The notes below the pieces were generated by a model that was given only the letters and a program-made list of their open reading frames with translations, was not told the DNA's origin and did no database searches. Source: Flavihumibacter sp. UBA7668 (GTDB lineage Bacteria > Bacteroidota > Bacteroidia > Chitinophagales > Chitinophagaceae). Taken from it: a stretch of 64,000 nucleotides of DNA. Numbering within the stretch: the first letter of the stretch is position 1; the number at the start of each line of letters is the position of its first letter. Shown here piece after piece: positions 1 to 8,604 of the stretch. Location of the stretch: NCBI RefSeq assembly GCF_002483205.1, contig NZ_DLHM01000006.1:62001-126000 (forward strand). Reading direction: 5' to 3'. A program made the position numbers and the translations under genes.

Positions 1-267
1 TTGGCGAAAAAAGTTAGTATACAGCAGCGCGAGGTTCCGCTTACAAAAAAAGAATATGATTTACTTTTGTATCTGATGAGTAACAAAAACAGGGTGCTCT
101 CCAAAAGTGCATTGGCTGAACATCTTTCAGGTGATATTGCCGATATGTTTGATAATTACGATTTTGTATATGCGCACATAAAAAACCTAAAGAAAAAATT
201 GCAGGAAGCAGGGGCCGGTAACTACCTTAAAACCCTGTACGGAAGCGGATATAAATGGGATGTATGA
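1..267 (+). CDS. OmpR-family response regulator, C-terminal DNA-binding part (5' truncated by window)
   Basis: The reading frame is open from base 1 and encodes about 88 residues of a winged-helix transcriptional regulatory domain (Trans_reg_C). The segment LTKKEYDLLLYLMSNKNRVLSKSALAEHL is the first part of the domain, and the end, around YGSGYKWDV, matches the usual closing GxGY hairpin. The receiver domain must lie upstream of the window, so the first TTG codon is not the true start. The stop codon overlaps the ATG of the next gene in an ATGA arrangement, so this is the regulator half of a co-translated two-component pair. In the family this domain binds promoter DNA after phosphorylation of the missing receiver. 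Its targets are not visible here; the adjoining PAP2 and receptor genes are reasonable candidates. Confidence 0.93.
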   Translation: MAKKVSIQQREVPLTKKEYDLLLYLMSNKNRVLSKSALAEHLSGDIADMFDNYDFVYAHIKNLKKKLQEAGAGNYLKTLYGSGYKWDV

Positions 268-1307
268 AAAAGCTGTTGAATATATCATTAAAACGGTTTA
301 CACTATTTGCAGCCATTTTATTGATCTGCAGTATTCCTGTATATTATTATATCATCAGAAAATTATGGGCATATGAGTTGGGCGAGCACAATATTGTTTT
401 AACATCTGAAGCTGCAAAAGAAGACAGTTTTCTTATCATTCTCTCTATCACATCACTCACCCTGTTATTTTTTATCCTGCAACTTGTTGGGTTTGTTTTA
501 ATTAATCTGCGGGTTTCGCGAATCTTATGGAAACCCTTTTATGACAGTATTGAAAAAATAAGAAATTTTGATCTTACAAAGCAGGAATCCATAGATTTTA
601 ATAGCACGGAAGTACTTGAATTCACAGAATTAAATCAAAGCCTGGATAAATTATTTTTAGGGAACAGGAGTGCTTATGTACAGCAAAAGGAGTTTGCTGA
701 AAATGCTTCGCATGAGTTACAAACACCACTCGCAATTATTCAGTCAAAAATAGATATATTATTGCAGAATAAAGACCTGACTGATTTACAATACCAGCTG
801 TTGGATGAAATGCAGTCAGCACTTTCCAGAGTTTCCCGGATCAACAAAAATTTACTGTTACTTTCCAAAATTGAGAACAATCAATTTCTGGAGGTTGAGG
901 CGCTTGATATTTCTGCTTTGCTCAAAGAGAAAATCACTGTTTTTGATAATTTCATCCAGGAAAAGGGGATTCAAGTTCAGGCATCCATTGAACCGGAAAT
1001 TTTACTCCATGCAAATGATAGTTTATTGATAATTATTTTTAATAATTTATTTACAAATGCTATCCGATATACACCCCGTAACGGGAAATTGATTATTGAA
1101 TTGTCGAAGAACCAGCTTCGTTTTAGTAATTCAGGCGATGTTTCCCTGAACAGATCGCATGTTTTCCAGCGTTTTGGTAAATCCTCTGATCATTCACCAG
1201 GTGCTGGTTTGGGTTTGTCCCTGGTTAATCAAATTTGCAAACGGTATAATTGGGTGCTGGATTATTCTTTTGTCAATAATTTCCACCTCTTTACGATCAC
1301 CTTTTAA
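264..1307 (+). CDS. Membrane sensor histidine kinase
   Basis: This 347-residue kinase partners the preceding OmpR-type regulator. Two membrane segments (about residues 12-32 and 56-82) flank a very short periplasmic loop of about 25 residues, followed by a HAMP-like linker. The dimerisation domain carries the phospho-accepting His near residue 150 (motif ASHELQTPLA). The ATPase domain has an N box (NNLFTNAIRYTP) and a glycine box (GAGLGLSLV). The ATG at 264 is preferred because it overlaps the regulator's stop codon; an ATG at 255 would add three residues. The short sensor loop suggests intramembrane or partner-protein sensing rather than a folded periplasmic ligand domain. The signal is unknown. 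Family assignment is firm. Confidence 0.93.
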   Translation: MKKLLNISLKRFTLFAAILLICSIPVYYYIIRKLWAYELGEHNIVLTSEAAKEDSFLIILSITSLTLLFFILQLVGFVLINLRVSRILWKPFYDSIEKIRNFDLTKQESIDFNSTEVLEFTELNQSLDKLFLGNRSAYVQQKEFAENASHELQTPLAIIQSKIDILLQNKDLTDLQYQLLDEMQSALSRVSRINKNLLLLSKIENNQFLEVEALDISALLKEKITVFDNFIQEKGIQVQASIEPEILLHANDSLLIIIFNNLFTNAIRYTPRNGKLIIELSKNQLRFSNSGDVSLNRSHVFQRFGKSSDHSPGAGLGLSLVNQICKRYNWVLDYSFVNNFHLFTITF

Positions 1308-1358
1308 TTCAAATTTTCTTCCAATTTGGTTCCTACCTATGCAGTAGAAATCAATGAT

Positions 1359-2048
1359 ATGAAATTTTCCTGTTTATTTCTTTTGCTGTTACTTACAGTA
1401 AGTTCGCTCGTTTCTGCTCAGGAGAACGACAGTAGTTTACTGCCACGTAAAATCTGTTGGACGCATAAAAAGCTGGCTTATCCAACTGCTCTCCTTGTTT
1501 CAGGTGTGTTAACCAATAATAATAATCCTGAATCCGTCAAAAATGAAATTGTGGAAGCAAGAACTGAGCATTTTTCAGGGTTTAATACAAAAATTGATAA
1601 TTATTTACAGTTTAGTCCTATTCTTATAGCATATGGATTAGATGCGGCCGGTGTTCGTTCCAAAACTGATTTTGCCAATCGAACGGCTATTTTAGTAAAA
1701 GGTGAAGCGTTCATGTTTGGTACGGTTTCCCTTCTTAAACAAACAACCCGCCAGCTCAGACCGGATAAGTCGGCCTATACTTCCTTTCCCTCCGGACATA
1801 CGGCACAGGCATTTGCAGCAGCCACCTTTCTGAGTGAAGAGTACAAAGACAGATGGCCCTGGATGCCCTACGCCTCCTATGGAATTGCTTCTTCTGTAGG
1901 ATTACTGCGGATGGCAAATAACCGCCATTATATTAGTGACGTACTGATGGGTGCCGGACTTGGACTACTGTCTATGAAAGCGGCTTATTGGACGCACCGG
2001 TATAACTGGGCAAATAAAAAACATAAGCACATAAATAGTTCTTTATGA
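1359..2048 (+). CDS. PAP2-family membrane-associated or periplasmic phosphatase
   Basis: A 229-residue protein with an N-terminal signal peptide (MKFSCLFLLLLLTVSSLVSAQ) and all three phosphatidic-acid phosphatase motifs: KQTTRQLRP, PSGHT, and an R-x5-H-x3-D motif in LRMANNRHYISD. The family removes phosphate from lipid substrates such as phosphatidic acid, undecaprenyl pyrophosphate or the lipid A 1-phosphate; the substrate cannot be told from sequence. The start at 1359 is chosen because it begins exactly at the signal peptide, whereas an upstream TTG at 1326 would add a hydrophilic leader. Its stop overlaps the start of the following receptor gene by four bases, so the two are translationally coupled. 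The upstream two-component pair probably controls it (inference). Confidence 0.9.
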   Translation: MKFSCLFLLLLLTVSSLVSAQENDSSLLPRKICWTHKKLAYPTALLVSGVLTNNNNPESVKNEIVEARTEHFSGFNTKIDNYLQFSPILIAYGLDAAGVRSKTDFANRTAILVKGEAFMFGTVSLLKQTTRQLRPDKSAYTSFPSGHTAQAFAAATFLSEEYKDRWPWMPYASYGIASSVGLLRMANNRHYISDVLMGAGLGLLSMKAAYWTHRYNWANKKHKHINSSL

Positions 2049-4456
2049 GGAAGTTTTCCGCTTTGTTGTTTCTCCTGCTATTGGTGAATTTTCCTGCGCG
2101 AAGTCAATCCAATGGGGCCACTGTTTCCGGCCTGATCAAAGATAAAAACACATTTTCGGTCATGGCCTATGCTAATGTGGCTTTGCAGCGGTCGAGTGAC
2201 AGTATGGTGGTTTTCGCCACCATTTCAAACGAGCAGGGTAGATTTATGCTGGAGAAAATTCAACCGGGCACTTATTTTCTGGTCTGTTCTTATACCGGTT
2301 ATTTGTCCAAAAGGCAGGTGCTGGTGGTTGGCACAATCAATAATTTTCTCGAGATGGGCAGCATTGAATTGACTCCAGATGCTGCATCACTGACAGGAGT
2401 AACCGTAGTTGGCAAACAGGCTGCGGTAACAGCTCGCATGGATAAAAAGGTGTTTGGGGTAACAGAGAACCTAAGCCAGGCCGGGGGATCAGTTTTGGAT
2501 GTTATGAAAAATATTCCAGGAGTCACCACCAGCCAGGATGGAAAGATTTCTATCAGGGGCAGTGATAAGGTAATGGTTTTAATAGATGGGAAACAAACCG
2601 CATTAACTGGATTTGGGGGACAAAGCAGTTTGGAAAATATTCCCGCATCCGCTATTGAACGGATAGAAATAATCAATAATCCATCTGCGAAATTTGATGC
2701 GAATGGAAATGCAGGAATCATCAATATTATTTACAAAAAGGAAAAGAAAGAAGGCTTTAATGGTAAAATTGGAATTAGCGGAGGTCTGGGAGCCCTTTGG
2801 ATCAAGGCAGGCAATTATCCGGATATCCGTCCGCAATACCAGCGAACCCCGAAATTCAATCCCTCCCTTTCTCTGAATTACAAAAAGAATAAGGTGAATT
2901 TGTTTCTGCAGGCAGATGATCTGTACACCCACACACTTAATAAAAATGAATTTTCTGACCGGATCTATGATACGGGTGATACCATCAGACAACAATTAAA
3001 ACGAAACAGAATCACCCATCTTGTTACGGTAAAATCTGGTATGGATTGGACTGTTGATGCATCCAATACGTTTACCATTTCCGGACTTTTCAGCAGCGAA
3101 AAAATAATTGATCGGGGTGATCAACCCTTTTTTAACGGATCACTCACCGAACGGAAAAGACTCTGGCAATTTCTGGAGGACGAACTGAAGACAACTGCCA
3201 CTGCTTCAGCTGGCTGGCAGCACAAATTCATTGAACCAGGCAGGATTTTAAATGCCGGAATTAACTATACTTTTCATCGGGAAGATGAAAAGTATTTTTT
3301 TACCAATATTTTACCCGCCTATACAGGACTGGATTCTTTCAAGTTGATTTCGGATGAACATGTGTTGGATCTGACGATTGATTATGTTGAACCTTTGCGA
3401 TATGGCCGTTTGGAAGCTGGTTTAAAATTCAGAGGAAGATCGATTCCCACCAATATGCTGTTTCAACCTGGCATTAATTCTCCTTTGGATGTGGATGCGG
3501 GCGGATGGGCAACTTATAAGGAAACCATTCCGGCTGTATACGGCAACTATATTCTGGAAAATAATCGTTGGGAAATGGAAGCCGGTCTGCGGGTGGAATA
3601 TGCACATCTTAATTATGAGGTTAATCCGGATCATCCAACCTATTCCAGTGATGGGTATGACTATTTTAGGCCATTTCCAAATCTGCGATTGGCGTATAAA
3701 CTAAATGAACATAATAAGCTGGTAGTTTTTTATAACAATCGGGTAGATCGGCCCAATGAGGTGGATATCCGTATATTTCCTAAATATGACGATGCAGAAA
3801 TAATTAAAGTGGGTAATCCTGCATTAAGGCCTCAATTTACCCAAACCATGGAGTTTAGTTATAAATCGGATTGGGCAAAAGGATATCTGTTGACTTCCTT
3901 ATTTCACAAAAGAACAACGGCAACAATTGCAAGAATCGGAACCATTGTTCCCGGTAATACGCTAATCTACAATGTATTTCAGAATGCAGGAAGGAGCTCA
4001 AATACCGGTATGGAGCTGATGGTTTCGCACAAGACAGCCGATTGGGCTACACTCAGTTTAAATCTGACAGGTTACTATAATCGTATCGATGCATTTACCA
4101 TTCTAAACAAGTATCCGCAGGAAAGTCTTTATTCTGCTGAGCAACAGCAGATTTTTTCCGGAAATATAAAGTTGAATGGCCTTTTTAAACTGGCTTCCAA
4201 TTGGGAGAGTCAATTGTCTGCCATTTACCTTGCGCCAGATATTATACCACAGGGTAAAATACGAGCGCGTTTTTCGATTGACATGGGTCTAAAAAAGAAG
4301 ACAAAAAGCGGAAAAGGGGAGTGGTTTGTGAATGCAACCGACATCGCCAATTCGTTGCGGATTAAGAGGGAAATAGTGGGGGATGGTTTTTCCTATTCAA
4401 GCATTGACTACCTGGAAACACAGGTTATTCGAATGGGATATAATATTAAGTTTTAG
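2045..4456 (+). CDS. TonB-dependent-receptor-like outer-membrane protein (OMP_b-brl_3 type)
   Basis: An 803-residue outer-membrane protein. It has a signal peptide (cleavage near ARSQ, residue 20), then a carboxypeptidase-regulatory-like beta-sandwich (about residues 25-115, ending in a TGVTVVG linker), a plug domain (about 125-230, with VLDVMKNIPGV, SIRGSDKVMVLIDGK and the NNPSAKFDANGNAGIINIIYKK segment), and a C-terminal outer-membrane barrel domain finishing in GYNIKF, whose terminal Phe is a typical barrel insertion signal. This architecture is the Bacteroidota family distinct from SusC; it has no SusD partner here. Its ATG overlaps the PAP2 stop codon. Transported substrate is unknown. 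Such receptors are often controlled by adjacent two-component systems, which would fit the gene order here. Confidence 0.9.
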   Translation: MRKFSALLFLLLLVNFPARSQSNGATVSGLIKDKNTFSVMAYANVALQRSSDSMVVFATISNEQGRFMLEKIQPGTYFLVCSYTGYLSKRQVLVVGTINNFLEMGSIELTPDAASLTGVTVVGKQAAVTARMDKKVFGVTENLSQAGGSVLDVMKNIPGVTTSQDGKISIRGSDKVMVLIDGKQTALTGFGGQSSLENIPASAIERIEIINNPSAKFDANGNAGIINIIYKKEKKEGFNGKIGISGGLGALWIKAGNYPDIRPQYQRTPKFNPSLSLNYKKNKVNLFLQADDLYTHTLNKNEFSDRIYDTGDTIRQQLKRNRITHLVTVKSGMDWTVDASNTFTISGLFSSEKIIDRGDQPFFNGSLTERKRLWQFLEDELKTTATASAGWQHKFIEPGRILNAGINYTFHREDEKYFFTNILPAYTGLDSFKLISDEHVLDLTIDYVEPLRYGRLEAGLKFRGRSIPTNMLFQPGINSPLDVDAGGWATYKETIPAVYGNYILENNRWEMEAGLRVEYAHLNYEVNPDHPTYSSDGYDYFRPFPNLRLAYKLNEHNKLVVFYNNRVDRPNEVDIRIFPKYDDAEIIKVGNPALRPQFTQTMEFSYKSDWAKGYLLTSLFHKRTTATIARIGTIVPGNTLIYNVFQNAGRSSNTGMELMVSHKTADWATLSLNLTGYYNRIDAFTILNKYPQESLYSAEQQQIFSGNIKLNGLFKLASNWESQLSAIYLAPDIIPQGKIRARFSIDMGLKKKTKSGKGEWFVNATDIANSLRIKREIVGDGFSYSSIDYLETQVIRMGYNIKF

Positions 4457-4462
4457 GAACGA

Positions 4463-6574
4463 TTAATTGTTGGATGCGGGATGGAATTTTTTGTTTCGAA
4501 TCATCCAGCTGGCTACCTGGTAAAAAGCAATGGCTTCCTTTTCCAACGAGTCGGTTGGAACCGAAAGAAGTTGGGTTGCATTTTTATCTTTTTCAAGATA
4601 ATGAACTGTTTTTCTAAGGGGCATTTGAATATGCAGTGTATCGTTTCTTAAATAGCCCAATTTCTGGTAGGTGCTGATAAAAGCCCGTTCTTTTATTTGA
4701 GTGGAATCAAACATATCCTGTCCGAAAAACATACTGTTGTAACTCAGGTGCAACCAGGACATAATGGATGGGGCTATATCGATTTGAGCAACCAGTTTAT
4801 TTATTTTGGCAGGCTGGATCCATTTTGGGGCATACCAGATCATTGGTATTTTATATCCATTCAGGGGAAGCTCCATTTTACCCGCGGTACCGGCACAATG
4901 ATCTGCCACAACTATAAAAACGGTATTATTGAACCAGGTTTTTGATGCCGCTTCTTTTAAAAATTTGCCGATGGAATAATCGGTGTATTTAACACCTCCT
5001 TCTCTGGAATGATTCGAAGATGGAATATCGATTCTGCCATCCGGATAGGTAAAAGGACGATGGTTTGATACGGTCATTACATGAGCAAAAAAAGGAGCAC
5101 CAGTGCCTGAACTGCTATCGAGCAATTGTAGCGTATGGGAAAACAAATCTTCATCTGCTACTCCCCATATATTTTCATAATGGATCTCAGATGCAGGTAT
5201 GGCATCCCTGTCTTTCACCGTATAATTATTATGTGAAAAAAAGTAGTTCATATTATCAAAATAGGCATCCCCGCCATACACATAGTAGGTTTGGTATCCG
5301 TTGCTTTTCAGAACAGATCCCAGGGAGAACATACTTTCATTGCCGGGTCGTTTAATGATGCTTTGTCCGGGTGTGGGAGGTATGGAAAGTGAAAGCGCTT
5401 CCAGTCCGCGTACGGTTCGGGTACCGGAGGCATACAGGTTGGTGAATAGCCATCCTTTCTCTGCGATGGAGTCAAGATTAGGAGTTATGTTTTTTGTATT
5501 TCCGAATTCACCCAGGAAATCAGCACTTAAGCTTTCTACGCTGATTAATACAATATTTGCCTTGCGCTGCGGTTCTTCATATTGGATGGTTCTTTCAATA
5601 GAGAATTCATCTTCAGTCAACACTACGTTTTTTCCGGAAAGGGCCTTTCTGACGATAGCGAATGCCTCTTTATCCGGAATGGTTTTGTAGAATCTGTAAA
5701 AATCGAGTTCATTGTTTTTAAAGGCCTGCACAAGATCAAAAAGCCCGTTTCCTGCCAGCTCATTGGCATATTGGTTATTGCTGAATTTCTGCATCGAGTC
5801 AGAAATACTGAAGGCAGAAAGTAGTGGGATGGAAAGGACGGATAAAAATAATCCCCATTTTGGTGCCGGGCCAGGTTGTTCTTCGACCGATCTGGTTACA
5901 ATTTTCCGGCTCAAATAGGTTAGTAAAAGGGAAAGAGAAAGCAGCACTGACAATAGGGTGTATATGGGATAGGACTCTTTTATATTTCCCCATACTTCAT
6001 TGGTATAAATCAGGTAATCGACTGCGATAAAATTATACCTGTTCGAGAATTCAGACCAGAATAGAAATTCTCCCATTGCATTAAACAGAACAATAAAGAA
6101 CAGGATAGCTATATCCATCAATAAAAATGCTTTTCTCCAGGTGATACGGAAACGCAATCCAGCCCAGGCAAGAAGCAGAAAAATCAGTAATCGTGCGGCG
6201 ACATAGAAAATCACTCCTTTTCTCAGATCTTTATTGAAATCGGCGGGTATAAGCTGTGTAAAAATCAATACCAGCAGAACTGTTAATCCAATGGCAGGTA
6301 AAAGCAGGATCCATTTACCGGAATAGTATTTTTCATTCAAACCTGATAAATGTAAGAGAAGGGGAATAATAACAAAGGAAGCGGTTATCAAATCATACAA
6401 TAATCCAATTGAAAACAGTTGGGCAGTTGTGCTAAAATTTAAACCTGCGGCATCGCCCGAATAGAATAGTAAAACAATTCTGGTTAGCATGGAAACAACC
6501 ACTGCGAAACCTGCAAGAAGCAGGGCCAGTTTATATCTGATTAGGGCAGAATTTACCTTAATTGGAATTTGCAT
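4463..6574 (-). CDS. LTA synthase / sulfatase-family membrane phosphotransferase
   Basis: A 703-residue protein with about five N-terminal membrane segments (roughly residues 12-230) followed by an alkaline-phosphatase-superfamily catalytic domain. Active-site features include the VESLSADFLGEFG segment, the nucleophile-type threonine in SGTRTVRG, and the C-terminal metal-binding VADHCAGT. Family members transfer phosphoglycerol or phosphoethanolamine to envelope lipids or glycans, or hydrolyse such esters; the donor is not predictable. The start at 6574 is chosen because the reading frame continues upstream for another 46 codons only by running into the 3' end of rnpB, which cannot be coding. 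It is convergent with the receptor gene and separated by only six bases. Together with the PAP2 phosphatase it suggests an envelope-lipid modification locus (inference). Confidence 0.88.
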   Translation of the reverse strand: MQIPIKVNSALIRYKLALLLAGFAVVVSMLTRIVLLFYSGDAAGLNFSTTAQLFSIGLLYDLITASFVIIPLLLHLSGLNEKYYSGKWILLLPAIGLTVLLVLIFTQLIPADFNKDLRKGVIFYVAARLLIFLLLAWAGLRFRITWRKAFLLMDIAILFFIVLFNAMGEFLFWSEFSNRYNFIAVDYLIYTNEVWGNIKESYPIYTLLSVLLSLSLLLTYLSRKIVTRSVEEQPGPAPKWGLFLSVLSIPLLSAFSISDSMQKFSNNQYANELAGNGLFDLVQAFKNNELDFYRFYKTIPDKEAFAIVRKALSGKNVVLTEDEFSIERTIQYEEPQRKANIVLISVESLSADFLGEFGNTKNITPNLDSIAEKGWLFTNLYASGTRTVRGLEALSLSIPPTPGQSIIKRPGNESMFSLGSVLKSNGYQTYYVYGGDAYFDNMNYFFSHNNYTVKDRDAIPASEIHYENIWGVADEDLFSHTLQLLDSSSGTGAPFFAHVMTVSNHRPFTYPDGRIDIPSSNHSREGGVKYTDYSIGKFLKEAASKTWFNNTVFIVVADHCAGTAGKMELPLNGYKIPMIWYAPKWIQPAKINKLVAQIDIAPSIMSWLHLSYNSMFFGQDMFDSTQIKERAFISTYQKLGYLRNDTLHIQMPLRKTVHYLEKDKNATQLLSVPTDSLEKEAIAFYQVASWMIRNKKFHPASNN

Positions 6575-6649
6575 AATTCTGCAAGTTCCGGGGGGAAACT
6601 GAAGATTTTCTGAATTTGGGAGGAGGCAGGGAAAAATGAGGTAAAAAAT

Positions 6650-7033
6650 CTTCTCTCCTGTAAGCCGGATTCTGTTTCTGCCTTCGTTTTCACTAAGACA
6701 GACCGCTACCATTTATCTGGTCGCGTCATTACTGACGAGATCTATCTGCCTACCCTCCGGCGTGAGTGCATTGCTGCAATCTTGAACGGGCCGCTCTCGA
6801 CCACCGGTATACATGGCATTTCAGCATACAAGGTTTACCCCCGTTGTCCATTGCTGGAGAACGCTGTAGGCTCTTACCCTACATTTTCACCTTTGCCCCC
6901 TTGCGGAGGTAGTTATTTTCTGTGGCACTGTCTGTGAATGGTTGCCCATTCCCCGGCCGTTAGCCGGTGTATTGCCCTGTGCTGTCCGGACTTTCCTCGA
7001 TGCGCAAGCGCACCGCGATAGCGCGGAGAGAAG
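6650..7033 (-). ncRNA. rnpB: RNase P RNA, bacterial type A
   Basis: This is the catalytic RNA of ribonuclease P, which matures tRNA 5' ends. Read on the minus strand, the 5' part contains the universally conserved GAGGAAAGTCCGGAC (CR I), the middle has GGGTAAGAGCCTAC and the CR IV-type stretch ACAGAATCCGGCTTAC near the 3' end. The ends are set by the P1 helix: CTTCTCTCC at the 5' end (plus-strand 7025-7033) is perfectly complementary to GGAGAGAAG at the 3' end (6650-6658). The size is about 384 nt, normal for this class. P1 is directly followed by a run of six T on the minus strand, so it may also serve as the terminator stem. Ends are approximate to within a few bases. Confidence 0.96.
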
Positions 7034-7037
7034 AATA

Positions 7038-7045
7038 CGAAGATA
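7038..7045 (-). promoter_or_regulatory. Candidate -7 promoter box for rnpB
   Basis: On the minus strand TATCTTCG lies five bases ahead of the rnpB 5' end. It matches the Bacteroidota -7 consensus TAnnTTTG at all but one position. The spacing to the RNA start is as expected. No good -33 TTTG is seen; the region it would occupy overlaps the palindrome at the end of the alkC-like gene. Confidence 0.5.
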
Positions 7046-7050
7046 GGGTT

Positions 7051-7067
7051 TTCACCCGACGGGTGAA
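7051..7067 (-). terminator. Perfect palindrome after the alkC-like gene
   Basis: TTCACCCG and CGGGTGAA are separated by one base and begin one base after the stop codon of the alkC-like gene. The hairpin is followed on the minus strand by AAAACCC rather than a T run, so it is not a classical intrinsic terminator; it may be a 3' mRNA stabiliser. The same TTCACCCG arm starts the hairpin at 13240-13270. Confidence 0.45.
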
Positions 7068-7068
7068 G

Positions 7069-8169
7069 TTAGAGCACCAGCCGGAAATCGACGGGAGCGG
7101 TTTCGCGGCCGTTGACGACGATGCTCAGGCGTTGAATGCCGGTGTAATAAACACGGGTAGTGATGGGGCGAAAGGCATGACTGCGGCTTACCTCGATTTC
7201 GGTACCACCCGGTAAGGTCTTCTCACTGATCTTGAATACCTTTTTTCCATACTGTCCATTTTGGCGAAGGAAATACAAGGCATATTCCAGTCGGGCTAAT
7301 ACCGGCTTTTTACTTTTATTAAGTACCGTAAAACTAAAATCAAGCGATTCGCCCATCTGCAACTTGCGACGGTGCTTTAATCTGTCTACCTCCAGTTGTC
7401 GGGCATCCAATCCATGTAGGGACAAAATACCTGGATCTCCTTTTTTCAGCAGGGTTCGGCAGGCATGTTTGATCAGGGCATCGGTTTCAGCGGATTGCCC
7501 TTTCCAGGAACGTGCTACTTCCAGTACAATCGCGGGATTATCCTTCGCGATATCATTCAGGTGATTCGCAACACTTCGCCGGACATATTCGGATGGATCA
7601 TTCCGCAGGTTCTCCAATAAGGGCAGTACAGGGCGGGGATCCTTTTTATACGCCGGCAAGGCTATCGCCCAGGGCAACCGGGGTCGGCTTCCTTCAGATG
7701 CCAATCGCCGTACATGATGATTGGGATGGGAGGACCAGCGAATCATTTGCAGCAGCATGGAATCGGGGTAACGGATCAGAAAAGGGCGGACCGCAAATTC
7801 GCAACTGGTTATGGGGGTGATTTTTTCAAATAAGGGCACTGCAGCCTCATAGTGTTCAATCCCGTATCGTTCCACATAATCAGGAAGAAACATCAGAGCC
7901 AGACTACCACTTGCAAACCGGAAACCGGAGAGTTGTGTGGAAAGTTGATCCAGCAGGGGAGCAGCCTGGCGAAAATCGGAAGGCAGATGAAGATGTAAAA
8001 CATCCGCCGTATGCCGCATGCGATCCTTCAATTCCTTCCGCTCCCATTCTTCCGCAAAAATCTGATCGATAAATTTGGCCGGGGAAAATTTGGGAAGCAC
8101 TTTTTTCAACTGACCGCCAAAAGCACGATAAAAATCTTCCGAATAGATATCCTTCAATAAAGTACTCAT
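7069..8169 (-). CDS. DNA alkylation repair protein, AlkC-like HEAT-repeat glycosylase
   Basis: A 366-residue protein with an all-helical HEAT-like-repeat region (about residues 1-255) and a C-terminal beta-rich region (about 262-366). Signature segments include HPNHHVRRLASEGSRPRLPW and DPSEYVRRSVANHLNDIAKDNP, which are typical of the AlkC/AlkD superfamily. These enzymes excise positively charged alkylated bases such as 3-methyladenine without base flipping. The C-terminal part (LDFSFTVLNKSKKPVLARLEYALYF and onward) resembles the immunoglobulin-like domain present in many AlkC proteins, which is why AlkC is preferred over AlkD. It lies ten bases downstream of arfB on the same strand. The ATG at 8169 starts at the expected N terminus. 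Confidence 0.85.
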   Translation of the reverse strand: MSTLLKDIYSEDFYRAFGGQLKKVLPKFSPAKFIDQIFAEEWERKELKDRMRHTADVLHLHLPSDFRQAAPLLDQLSTQLSGFRFASGSLALMFLPDYVERYGIEHYEAAVPLFEKITPITSCEFAVRPFLIRYPDSMLLQMIRWSSHPNHHVRRLASEGSRPRLPWAIALPAYKKDPRPVLPLLENLRNDPSEYVRRSVANHLNDIAKDNPAIVLEVARSWKGQSAETDALIKHACRTLLKKGDPGILSLHGLDARQLEVDRLKHRRKLQMGESLDFSFTVLNKSKKPVLARLEYALYFLRQNGQYGKKVFKISEKTLPGGTEIEVSRSHAFRPITTRVYYTGIQRLSIVVNGRETAPVDFRLVL

Positions 8170-8179
8170 AGTGTAAATT

Positions 8180-8590
8180 TTACTCCCAGCTACCCGGACG
8201 GATTTTTTTTCGGTTAGCCTTTACCGTTCCTGTTTGTTTTTTTGACTCAATACGTTTTTCGTGTGCGGCTTTGGATACCCGGGTTGCGATCCGTGATTTC
8301 TTTTTGGTAAGGGCTTTTTGCAGCAGCTCCTGAAATTTTTTTATTACTCTTGCTTTATTGCCGAGCTGCGATCGCTCTTCCTGTGATTTCAGTAAGATAC
8401 TGCCATCTGTATTCAGCAAATGAGTAAGTTTCTGCAGTACAAGGGTGCGTTGGTCTTCCTTCAGCCCAACCGACTGCGCGGGGTACCATCGCCCCTGCAC
8501 CATGGTCTCCACCTTGTTGACGTTTTGTCCGCCTTTGCCTCCGCTGCGGGCCGTTTGAAATTCTATTTCCTTGCTGATATCGGGTGCCAT
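8180..8590 (-). CDS. arfB: Peptidyl-tRNA hydrolase ArfB (alternative ribosome rescue)
   Basis: A 136-residue class-I release-factor-like protein. It carries the catalytic GGQ motif in ARSGGKGGQNVNKVET (residues 15-30) and the long basic C-terminal tail (rich in Lys and Arg, about 95-136) that enters the empty mRNA channel of stalled ribosomes. It has no codon-recognition domain, which distinguishes it from RF1/RF2. Function: hydrolysis of peptidyl-tRNA on ribosomes stalled without a stop codon. Length agrees with the family. It sits 14 bases downstream of the CPBP gene and ten bases upstream of the alkC-like gene, so the three may share a transcript. Confidence 0.93.
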   Translation of the reverse strand: MAPDISKEIEFQTARSGGKGGQNVNKVETMVQGRWYPAQSVGLKEDQRTLVLQKLTHLLNTDGSILLKSQEERSQLGNKARVIKKFQELLQKALTKKKSRIATRVSKAAHEKRIESKKQTGTVKANRKKIRPGSWE

Positions 8591-8604
8591 TGCGTAAAAT
8601 TAGC

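Noticed and set aside
6575..6712. N-terminal extension of the LTA-synthase-like gene
   Set aside because: Overlaps the 3' end of rnpB, including conserved RNA sequence.
6650..7033. tmRNA or SRP RNA as identity of the structured RNA
   Set aside because: The P1 pairing and CR I/CR IV sequences are specific to RNase P RNA.
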